A DNA stretch of 61,338 nt from NCBI GenBank assembly GCA_017984895.1, contig JAGNYO010000009.1:1-61338 (forward strand). The letters are read 5' to 3'. How positions within the stretch are numbered: position 1 is the first letter of the stretch; the number at the start of each line of letters is the position of its first letter. Origin of the DNA: Sphingobium sp. Lineage in GTDB: Bacteria; Pseudomonadota; Alphaproteobacteria; Sphingomonadales; Sphingomonadaceae. Made by a program: the position numbers and the translations under genes. Shown here piece by piece: positions 29,020-35,915 of the stretch. The notes beneath the pieces were generated by a model. That model saw only the letters and a list, made by a program, of their open reading frames with translations. It was not told where the DNA came from and made no database searches.

Positions 29020-29108
29020 GCGCTGGCCTGGCTTGCCGAGGGCTGCATGGCCGCTCTTATGGGCATAGCCGCGCGCGGATACAAGCCTGTGTGCGCCTGA
29101 TTGTGCGT

Positions 29109-29146
29109 CTGATCCGCACTTCCGGTTGTGCGGAGGTGTGGATCAG
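29109..29146 (+). repeat. Strong stem-loop between crtI-like and dmeF-like genes
   Basis: Arms of 16 bases (29109-29124 and 29131-29146) pair around the loop GTTGTG. Fourteen pairs are Watson-Crick and two are G-U wobbles only if the plus strand is transcribed; on the minus strand they would be C-A mismatches. This points to a folded 5' leader of the efflux gene at 29194. There is no T-run after it, so it is not a simple terminator. Confidence 0.65.
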
Positions 29147-29156
29147 GCTCTCATGG

Positions 29157-29168
29157 ATTGACGTCAAT
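29157..29168. promoter_or_regulatory. Perfect 12-bp palindrome, possible operator
   Basis: ATTGACGTCAAT is a perfect palindrome 25 bp before the start codon of the cation efflux gene and next to the large stem-loop. It also contains TTGACG, a -35-like hexamer, but no good -10 fits before the start. It could bind a metal-responsive or other dimeric regulator; the sequence does not resemble the RcnR/CsoR G-tract operator. Confidence 0.4.
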
Positions 29169-29193
29169 GCGGCATGAGGCGTAGTCATCCCCT

Positions 29194-30168
29194 ATGAGCG
29201 CGCAGCCCCCCGAACAGACCCATTATTACGATCATATCTATCTGCCTGCCGCGCATGATCGCAACGCGCGCCGCACCAACTGGGTGATCGGCCTCACCAG
29301 TCTTACGATGGTGGCGGAGATCGCCGCAGGGTGGCTTACCGGCTCGATGGCGCTGCTGGCCGACGGATTTCACATGGCAACGCATGCGGGCGCGCTGATG
29401 ATCGCGGGGCTGGCTTATGCGTTTGCCCGCCGTCAGGCGCGCAATGCCCGCTTCACCTTCGGCACGGGCAAGGTCGGCGATCTCGCGGGCTTTGCCTCCG
29501 CAATATTGCTGGCGGTGGCCTCGCTGGGGATTGCGGCGGAATCCGTGACGCGGCTGTTTGCCCTGCGTCCGATCAACTATGCGGATGCCACGCTGGTGGC
29601 GTTCATCGGCCTCGCGGTCAACCTTGTCAGCGCGTGGATGCTGATGGAGGGGGGGCAGCATGGGCATGACCATGCCGCACATGAGGATCATGGCCATCGT
29701 CATGGTTCTCATGCGGCACAGGCGCATGGCAACCACCATAGCCACGGGCACGGGCACAGCCATGCCGACACCAATCTGCGTGCGGCCTATCTGCATGTGC
29801 TCGCCGATGCGCTGACCTCGCTGGCGGCAATAGCGGCGCTACTGGCGGGGCGCTACCTCGGCTGGCTGTGGCTTGATCCGCTGATCGGCATTGCGGGCGC
29901 GATCATCATCATGCGCTGGGCCTGGGCGCTGATGCGGGATGCCGCGGGGATTCTGCTCGACACCGCCGAGCCGGCGCATGCCGCCGCAGTCCGGCGCATC
30001 GCCGAGGAAGCGGGCGCGCGCATCGCGGATCTGCACGTCTGGCGGCTTGGCCCGCATGCCCATGCGGCAATTCTCAGCATTGCGGGCGAAGGTGGGGATG
30101 CGCGCGCGCTCCGTCAGGCTATTCATACCCTCCCGAATTTCGTGCATGTGACCGTGGAGCGGGTGTAG
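29194..30168 (+). CDS. Cation diffusion facilitator, DmeF-like Co/Ni efflux
   Basis: A 324-residue CDF transporter with six membrane helices. The TM2 site reads DGFHMATHAG, an H-x3-H in place of the H-x3-D of zinc CDFs, and TM5 has HVLADALTS (H-x3-D); this combination is typical of DmeF-type cobalt/nickel exporters. A histidine-rich cytoplasmic loop at about residues 153-191 carries some 17 His. The short C-terminal domain ends in HVTVERV. Its leader holds a strong hairpin and a palindrome. Convergent with nhaA. Confidence 0.87.
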   Translation: MSAQPPEQTHYYDHIYLPAAHDRNARRTNWVIGLTSLTMVAEIAAGWLTGSMALLADGFHMATHAGALMIAGLAYAFARRQARNARFTFGTGKVGDLAGFASAILLAVASLGIAAESVTRLFALRPINYADATLVAFIGLAVNLVSAWMLMEGGQHGHDHAAHEDHGHRHGSHAAQAHGNHHSHGHGHSHADTNLRAAYLHVLADALTSLAAIAALLAGRYLGWLWLDPLIGIAGAIIIMRWAWALMRDAAGILLDTAEPAHAAAVRRIAEEAGARIADLHVWRLGPHAHAAILSIAGEGGDARALRQAIHTLPNFVHVTVERV

Positions 30169-30183
30169 GAATCCAACAGGAGC

Positions 30184-31428
30184 CTAGCGGGCTGCCACAT
30201 CACCATCCACGTCGATTTCACCCTCTAGTTCCGCCTCAATTTCCGTATGCCGGGGATGCAAGGGCGCAAGGCGCAACACCCCATAGCCCGCCCCCGCCGA
30301 CAGGAGCGACCCCATCAATATACCGATCTTGGTTTGCTCGATCAGTCCCGGCGATGACGCAAAGGCGAGCATGCCGATGAACAGGCTCATGGTGAAGCCG
30401 ATCCCGCACAACAGAGACAGGCCATAGATCTGTGCCCAGGTCGCGCCGCGCGGCATGGGCGCCATTCCGCTGCGCACGCACAACCAGATGCTGCCGAAGA
30501 TGCCCAACTGCTTGCCGATCACCAGACCCGCCGCAATCGCGAGAGGAAGGGGCGCCCGCAAGCCATCCGCACCCAGCGCGCGCAATTCTATCCCGGCATT
30601 GGCAAAACCGAACAGCGGCACGATAAGATAGGCGCTCCATGGATGCAGGGCGTGTTCCAGCCGGTGTAGCGGGCTGTCTGCCGCATCGGGCGCACCGGGT
30701 GTCAGGCGGATGGGGATGGTCATCGCCGCCAGCACGCCTGCGATCGTTGCATGCACACCTGACAACAGCACCGCGCCCCAAAGCGCGACTGATAGCAGGA
30801 GATAGACAGGCAAGGCCTTCACCCCGAGGCGATTGAGCAGCAGCATTGTCGCGAAAATTCCGGCACCAGCCGCCAGCGCGCCGAGGTTGAGCGCGCCGCT
30901 GTAAAAAAAGGCGATAATGAGCACCGCGCCGATGTCGTCCACGATTGCGATCGTGGTCAGCAGCAGCTTAAGCGATGTTGGCGCCCGCCCGCCCAGTAAT
31001 GCCAAGACGCCTAACGCGAAAGCGATATCGGTGGCCGCAGGGATCGCCCAGCCGCGCGCCAGGCCCGGCTCTTCGGTTGTGAGTATAAGATAGATGCAGG
31101 CGGGCACGGCCATACCCGCAGCAGCAGTAAGCGCGGGCAGCAGTCGCCGGTTCCAGCCGGAGAGGCTGCCGTCCCGCCATTCGCGCTTTATCTCGAGGCC
31201 CACCGCCATGAAAAACAATGCCATTAGCCCGTCATTCACGATATGAAGCGCGCTGGTTGGTCCTATCGGGAGGTGGATTATGGAGCGATAGAGTGTCGCG
31301 CCCCAGCCGCCCGCATTAGCGAAGATCAAAGCCAGCGCCGCCGCGCCAATCAGAAGCAGGCCGCTCGTGGCTTCCCCACCTAAAAAGGCACGCAATGCTG
31401 ATTGCGGAGCTGTTTTGGCCGTCATCAT
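30184..31428 (-). CDS. nhaA: Na+/H+ antiporter NhaA
   Basis: NhaA exports Na+ in exchange for protons at alkaline pH. 414 residues, with TDIAF at 133-137 and the ion-site Asp pair VDDIGAVL at 163-170, matching Asp133 and Asp163/164 of the E. coli protein; AVGLEIKREWRDG is also conserved. Multiple hydrophobic helices. The C-terminal tail is acidic (EIEAELEGEIDVDGD). It is divergent from the NfrB-like gene; the ~138 bp between them is comparatively AT-rich and must carry both promoters. Confidence 0.94.
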   Translation of the reverse strand: MMTAKTAPQSALRAFLGGEATSGLLLIGAAALALIFANAGGWGATLYRSIIHLPIGPTSALHIVNDGLMALFFMAVGLEIKREWRDGSLSGWNRRLLPALTAAAGMAVPACIYLILTTEEPGLARGWAIPAATDIAFALGVLALLGGRAPTSLKLLLTTIAIVDDIGAVLIIAFFYSGALNLGALAAGAGIFATMLLLNRLGVKALPVYLLLSVALWGAVLLSGVHATIAGVLAAMTIPIRLTPGAPDAADSPLHRLEHALHPWSAYLIVPLFGFANAGIELRALGADGLRAPLPLAIAAGLVIGKQLGIFGSIWLCVRSGMAPMPRGATWAQIYGLSLLCGIGFTMSLFIGMLAFASSPGLIEQTKIGILMGSLLSAGAGYGVLRLAPLHPRHTEIEAELEGEIDVDGDVAAR

Positions 31429-31566
31429 ACCGCACTAGTCTGCGCCCGCCCGCATGTCATCCTGCAAATCTTAACTGGGTTGGATAGGGACCGCTCCTTA
31501 TTGTATCAACGGGAAAACGAATCAATTGGTGACATTTCACATTTCATTCCATGCAAGGGGGCATGC

Positions 31567-32973
31567 TTGGAATTATTGGGCATAGCGGCTTATTGGGTCG
31601 CTACCATACAGTATGAATTGCTGCTGTTCGCGCTGGCGGGCCTGTTGATTGGCGGCCTTGACGATTTCTTTTTCGATCTCCTGTTTTTATGCCGTGCGAT
31701 CTGGCGCAAGACATTTATCTATTCACGTCATGAGCGGATGACCGGTGCAAGCCTGCCGCCATCCCTTAACCCAGGCGCCATGGCCGTGTTAGTTCCTGCA
31801 TGGAACGAGGCCACCGTTATTGGCGCGATGCTGCGTACGTGTCTCGCCCGTTGGGGACAGGCGGATTACCGTATTTTTGTCGGCACCTATCCCAATGATC
31901 CTGATACCATCAACGCGGTGACGGAGATTGTGCGGCAGGATGCGCGGGTGTGCCTTGTCGTGCTGCCGCATGACGGCCGCACCACCAAGGCGGATTGCCT
32001 CAATCATATCTGGAAGGAAATGCTGCGCGCGGAAACGATGGAGGGAAGAACTTTCAAGGCGGTGGTGCTGCATGATGCTGAGGATGTTGTCCACGCTGAC
32101 GAGATTCGCCTGTTTGACAGGATGATCGATCGTTTCCAGATGGTGCAGCTGCCGGTGATGCCCCTGATTTCGCCACGATCGCGCTGGGTCGCGGGGCATT
32201 ATGCCGATGAATTTGCCGAGGCGCATGGTAAGCACTTGATTTTGCGTGAAGCGATCGGAGCGGCAGTGCCATCGGCAGGAGTCGGCTGCGCCTTTGCCCG
32301 TGGCATCATCGGTCAGATAGCGGCAGAACGCGGCGGCACTCCATTTGATGGCGATTCGCTGACCGAGGATTATGAGATCGGTTTGCGCATTGCCGAACGC
32401 AAGGGCCGCACCATTTTCGTGTCGATGCAAGATGCGGGCGGCCAGCTCATCTGCACGCAGGAGCATTTCCCCGAAACGGTGGATGCGGCGGTGCGGCAGA
32501 AAGCGCGCTGGCTCATGGGTATATCCCTGGCGGGCTGGGACCGCCTTGGCTGGCGCGGTCATTGGCGCGAGCTGTGGATGCGGCTGCATGACCGGCGCAC
32601 CAGCCTTGCCGCGCTGGTGCTGTTTGCAGCGTATTGCGCGACGATTGGCTATGGTCTGTCGCTCATACTAACACTGCTCGGTTCAGCGCCGCCGCCCACG
32701 CGCCCGGATTGGCTGGAATGGGCATTAACGATCACCGCCGTGCTGATGGTCTGGCGGTTGGCGTTTCGTGCCTGGTGGACGAGCCGCGCTTATGGTTGGC
32801 GCGAGGGGCTGCGCGCCATGCCGCGCGTGATCGTTTGCAACGTCATCGCGATGCTGGCGGCGCGGCGGGCGATGGCGCACTATGTGCGGCACTTGCGCAC
32901 CGGCCTGGTGGTATGGGAAAAAACGTTGCATCATTATTTTCCCTCCCACACGGCACCGCATGGAAGCAGCTAG
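31567..32973 (+). CDS. NfrB-like processive GT2 glycosyltransferase
   Basis: A close relative of the glycosyltransferase part of E. coli NfrB, which makes the N4 glycan receptor exopolysaccharide. Shared segments: YRIFVGTYPNDPDT, TKADCLN, LHDAEDV (DxD at 170-173), VPSAGVGCAF, LTEDYEIG (TED at 266-268) and QKARW at 311-315. An N-terminal helix (VATIQYELLLFALAGLLIGG) and two or three C-terminal helices anchor it in the inner membrane. About 468 residues; it ends where the c-di-GMP-binding MshEN domain of E. coli NfrB would begin. The TTG at 31567 has AAGGGGG 5 nt upstream and gives MELLGIAAYW; the longer frame from 31402 would overlap nhaA. Confidence 0.82.
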   Translation: MELLGIAAYWVATIQYELLLFALAGLLIGGLDDFFFDLLFLCRAIWRKTFIYSRHERMTGASLPPSLNPGAMAVLVPAWNEATVIGAMLRTCLARWGQADYRIFVGTYPNDPDTINAVTEIVRQDARVCLVVLPHDGRTTKADCLNHIWKEMLRAETMEGRTFKAVVLHDAEDVVHADEIRLFDRMIDRFQMVQLPVMPLISPRSRWVAGHYADEFAEAHGKHLILREAIGAAVPSAGVGCAFARGIIGQIAAERGGTPFDGDSLTEDYEIGLRIAERKGRTIFVSMQDAGGQLICTQEHFPETVDAAVRQKARWLMGISLAGWDRLGWRGHWRELWMRLHDRRTSLAALVLFAAYCATIGYGLSLILTLLGSAPPPTRPDWLEWALTITAVLMVWRLAFRAWWTSRAYGWREGLRAMPRVIVCNVIAMLAARRAMAHYVRHLRTGLVVWEKTLHHYFPSHTAPHGSS

Positions 32974-32986
32974 GCCTGAGTTGCTG

Positions 32987-34066
32987 ATGCGGCATGCAGG
33001 GAGGGGCCAGCCGCTTCGTTTTCTGGCTGTGGTGCTCGGCCTATGGATTGGAGGCCGTATTCTGACATCCTTGCCAATAGTGGGTGGCTGGCGGCAGCAG
33101 GGACTGCCCGTTCGCTTGCTCGGAAAGCCTTCGCGTGCTGAAGCAAGAGAAGCCGGGAATGACATAGTTGTCCGCCCCTCGCCCCTCCCTTCACCGTCTA
33201 ACGCAGCACATGGATTTACCATGGCCACTGGAAAGAGCGTCGTCACTGCCTTGGGTAGCGCTGGAAATCCCCCTGTCATGCTATGGGAGGAGTCTGAAGC
33301 GCCGTCTGGAGCCTCTCCTGCGGGCATTGCCATGCCTGCCTCGCCCTCGGCCAGCCTCTCGCCCTTGACTTCTTCCGGGCAGACCCCGCCTTCTCCTGCG
33401 GGTGAGGCAAGCGGGCGCTGGAATGGAACGGCGTGGCTTTTCTGGCGAGAACGCGCGCAGGGAGCAGCCTTGAGCAGCGCTGGCCAACTCGGCGGATCGC
33501 AGGCGGGCATGCGGATCGACAGGCGCATCGGGCAGGCAGGCACGGGAGGTGAACCGAGCCCGGTGCTGGTCTATGGCCGCATCACGCGCGCGCTCGATGC
33601 GCCTCATCAAGGCGAAGCGGCGCTTGGCCTGGCGATAAAACCTCTCAATGGGCGCACAGCGTTAACGGTCGGGATCGAGCGGCGGGTGGCGATGGAGAGT
33701 GGCGCGCGCAATGCCTTCGCGCTGATCGTGGCGGGTGGCCTCAATCCCACGCGTCTCATTGGCCCGGTCATGGCTGAAGGCTATGCCCAGGCGGGCATAG
33801 TGGGAGCGTCACAGCAAGACCTGTTTGCCGATGGTCGCCTGTCTCTCAGAGCGCCGCTGGACCGGACGCAGAAGGTGCGGGCGGGCATCAGTTTTTCCGG
33901 CGGGGCGCAGCCGGGTGTCAGCCGCCTCGACATCGGCCCGATGGCGGAGACACGGCTTCCGCTGGGAACAGCGCAGCCCAGGCTGGTGGTGGAATGGCGT
34001 CAGCGCATCGCTGGTCAGGCGCGTCCGGGGTCGGGCCTTTCGGTCACTCTCGCCGCCGATTTCTGA
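32987..34066 (+). CDS. Putative outer-membrane partner (NfrA C-terminal-like)
   Basis: About 359 residues. A hydrophobic N-terminus (LRFLAVVLGLWIGGRIL) is followed by a Pro/Ser/Ala-rich stretch (residues ~45-145), then a region of alternating beta-strand-like segments (MRIDRRIG, VYGRITRAL, EAALGLAIKPL, LTVGIERRV, AETRLPL, RLVVEWRQRI) ending in SVTLAADF with a terminal Phe, as in outer-membrane barrels. This half resembles the C-terminal domain of NfrA. Position right after the NfrB-like gene supports that role. Start uncertain: ATG 32987 chosen; ATG 32960 would overlap upstream by 14 bp. Confidence 0.6.
   Translation: MRHAGRGQPLRFLAVVLGLWIGGRILTSLPIVGGWRQQGLPVRLLGKPSRAEAREAGNDIVVRPSPLPSPSNAAHGFTMATGKSVVTALGSAGNPPVMLWEESEAPSGASPAGIAMPASPSASLSPLTSSGQTPPSPAGEASGRWNGTAWLFWRERAQGAALSSAGQLGGSQAGMRIDRRIGQAGTGGEPSPVLVYGRITRALDAPHQGEAALGLAIKPLNGRTALTVGIERRVAMESGARNAFALIVAGGLNPTRLIGPVMAEGYAQAGIVGASQQDLFADGRLSLRAPLDRTQKVRAGISFSGGAQPGVSRLDIGPMAETRLPLGTAQPRLVVEWRQRIAGQARPGSGLSVTLAADF
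33118..33420. other. Low-complexity, C-rich segment inside the NfrA-like gene
   Basis: This part of the gene encodes Pro/Ser/Ala-rich sequence with little hint of structure and contains C-tracts (around 33174-33190 and 33270) and an 11-bp direct repeat, TCTCCTGCGGG, at 33314-33324 and 33392-33402. Base use looks unlike the flanking coding parts. It may be a linker or an in-frame insertion of a dispersed repeat. Confidence 0.4.
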
Positions 34067-34121
34067 AATCCGGCTGCCAAACGGCTTTCACAAGCCCCGA
34101 TTTGCGCTAAAGGATGGGGGC

Positions 34122-35036
34122 ATGGATCTTTACCTCCCCATCGCCAATCTGCCGGTCAATATGCTGGTGATTATTGCGTTGGGCGGCGTGGTGGGCCTGC
34201 TTTCGGGCATGTTCGGTGTTGGCGGCGGTTTTCTGACGACGCCATTGCTGATCTTTTACGGAATTCCGCCCACAGTGGCGGCGGCTTCGGCCGCGACACA
34301 GGTGACAGGCGCCAGCGTTTCAGGCGTGTTCGCTCATCTTTCGCGCGGCACGGTGGATCTGCGCATGGGCGCGGTGCTGGTGGCGGGCGGCGTGGTCGGC
34401 GCGGTGATGGGGGCTGGGCTATTGAGCCTGCTCCAGACCATCGGCCAGACCGATACCGTCATCGCCATCCTCTATGTGCTGCTGCTGGGTTCTATCGGCG
34501 GGCTGATGGCGTGGGAATCGATTCAGGCGCTGATGCGGCTCAAACGCGGCGTGGCGGCCCCTGCCAGCAAGCGGCGGCACCATCCGCTGGTTGCGGCCTT
34601 GCCGATGCGGTGGCGCTTCTACAAATCCGGCCTCTACATTTCGCCGCTTGCGCCACTGCTGCTGGGCATGGTCACCGGCATATTGACGATGCTGCTGGGT
34701 GTGGGCGGCGGTTTCATCATGGTCCCGGCGATGATCTACCTGCTCGGCATGCAGACTCAGGTGGTGGTCGGCACCTCGCTGCTCCAGATACTGTTCGTGA
34801 CCATGGCGACCACGCTGGTGCACAGCTTCACGACCAAGGCGGTCGATCTTGTGCTGGCAATCTTGCTGCTGGTGGGCAGTGTAACCGGAGCGCAACTCGG
34901 CACCCGTGTATCGCGCTCGGTGCGGCCCGAATATTTGCGTATCATATTGGCGTTCATCGTACTGGTGGTGGCGATCCGCATGGCGCTGGGCCTCGGCTGG
35001 CGGCCGGACGAGATATACACGATCGAGGCGGGGTGA
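34122..35036 (+). CDS. TauE/SafE-family sulfite or sulfonate exporter
   Basis: A 304-residue inner-membrane protein with about eight helices in two related halves, each holding a glycine-rich motif: GMFGVGGGFLTTPLLIF at the start and LLGVGGGFIMVPAMIYLLG in the second half, the family hallmark. Members move sulfite, sulfoacetate or similar anions. The ATG at 34122 follows AAGGATGGGGG; the open frame extends upstream into the previous gene but is not credible. The next gene, TIGR02186, starts 1 bp after the stop, a pairing I recall as recurrent in alphaproteobacteria. Confidence 0.88.
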   Translation: MDLYLPIANLPVNMLVIIALGGVVGLLSGMFGVGGGFLTTPLLIFYGIPPTVAAASAATQVTGASVSGVFAHLSRGTVDLRMGAVLVAGGVVGAVMGAGLLSLLQTIGQTDTVIAILYVLLLGSIGGLMAWESIQALMRLKRGVAAPASKRRHHPLVAALPMRWRFYKSGLYISPLAPLLLGMVTGILTMLLGVGGGFIMVPAMIYLLGMQTQVVVGTSLLQILFVTMATTLVHSFTTKAVDLVLAILLLVGSVTGAQLGTRVSRSVRPEYLRIILAFIVLVVAIRMALGLGWRPDEIYTIEAG

Positions 35037-35037
35037 G

Positions 35038-35811
35038 ATGAGGCCGCATAAAAGCATCATGAGCCTGTTGGGCCTGCCATGGCTGGCAGTGATTCTGGGT
35101 GCGGCGGATGCGCCCATGCTGGTGCCCGACGTATCGCAGCGCCAGATCGACATCCAGTACAGCTTCAAGGGCGCCGAACTGCTGCTCTTTGGCGCGATAG
35201 TCTATCCCGGCGGTAGGCCACCCGGCAAGAATACGGATATCGTGGTAGTGCTGAAAGGGCCGGAGCAGCAGATCCGCATGCGCGAGAAGCAGAAGATCGC
35301 CGGTATCTGGGTCAATGCCGACAGCATGCAGTTCCAGTCCGCGCCCAGCTTTTATGCGATCGCCAGCTCCCGCCCGCTCAAGACCCTGGCCGATGGACGC
35401 ACCGCCGCGATCTATGAGCTGGGCATCAACAACATTCAGCTTTCCCCGGCCTCCCTCGCGGATACAAATGCAATTGGCCGCTTCGAAAACGGGCTGATGG
35501 ACCTGCAAGGGCGCAAGGGGCTGTTCGTGCAGGCGCCGGGCACGGTCGAAATCACCGACGGCGTGCTCTATCGCGCGCATCTGCCGCTCTCTGCGCGGGC
35601 GGTGGTGGGCGATTATACGGCGGAAACCTTCCTTATTCAGGACGGGCGCGTGATCGCTGCCGCTGTGCGCGATATCGAGGTGCGCAAATCCGGGCTGGAG
35701 CGGTTCGTCGCCAATGCGGCAGAGGACTGGTCCCTGCTTTATGGGCTGGCCGCGATCGCGGTGGCGGTGCTGATGGGCGCCGCGGCGGGCTGGATCGGGC
35801 GCAGAGTATAA
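35038..35811 (+). CDS. TIGR02186 family membrane-anchored protein
   Basis: A 257-residue protein with an N-terminal signal-like segment (IMSLLGLPWLAVILGAADA) starting MRPHKS, a beta-rich extracytoplasmic domain (LVPDVSQRQIDIQYSFKGAE, LLLFGAIVYPGG, FLIQDGRVIAAAVRDIEVRK) and a C-terminal helix (YGLAAIAVAVLMGAAAGWIG). This layout fits TIGR02186, a family of unknown function found next to TauE-type exporters. Only 1 bp separates it from the exporter stop (TGAGATG), indicating co-translation and probably a joint role in anion export. Confidence 0.8.
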   Translation: MRPHKSIMSLLGLPWLAVILGAADAPMLVPDVSQRQIDIQYSFKGAELLLFGAIVYPGGRPPGKNTDIVVVLKGPEQQIRMREKQKIAGIWVNADSMQFQSAPSFYAIASSRPLKTLADGRTAAIYELGINNIQLSPASLADTNAIGRFENGLMDLQGRKGLFVQAPGTVEITDGVLYRAHLPLSARAVVGDYTAETFLIQDGRVIAAAVRDIEVRKSGLERFVANAAEDWSLLYGLAAIAVAVLMGAAAGWIGRRV

Positions 35812-35915
35812 TAACAGCCTCAGGCAACTATTTGCTCATCTAAAACTCTTCTTTACCTTGTTGCGCTATTGCCCAAAGCTCGCCTCATATTGGAAGCGAT
35901 CTGTGGGATATTCTT

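Noticed and set aside
32725-33543. A 272-codon antisense frame over the NfrB/NfrA-like genes
   Set aside because: No start signal or domain; it includes the low-complexity block and reads like reverse-strand noise.
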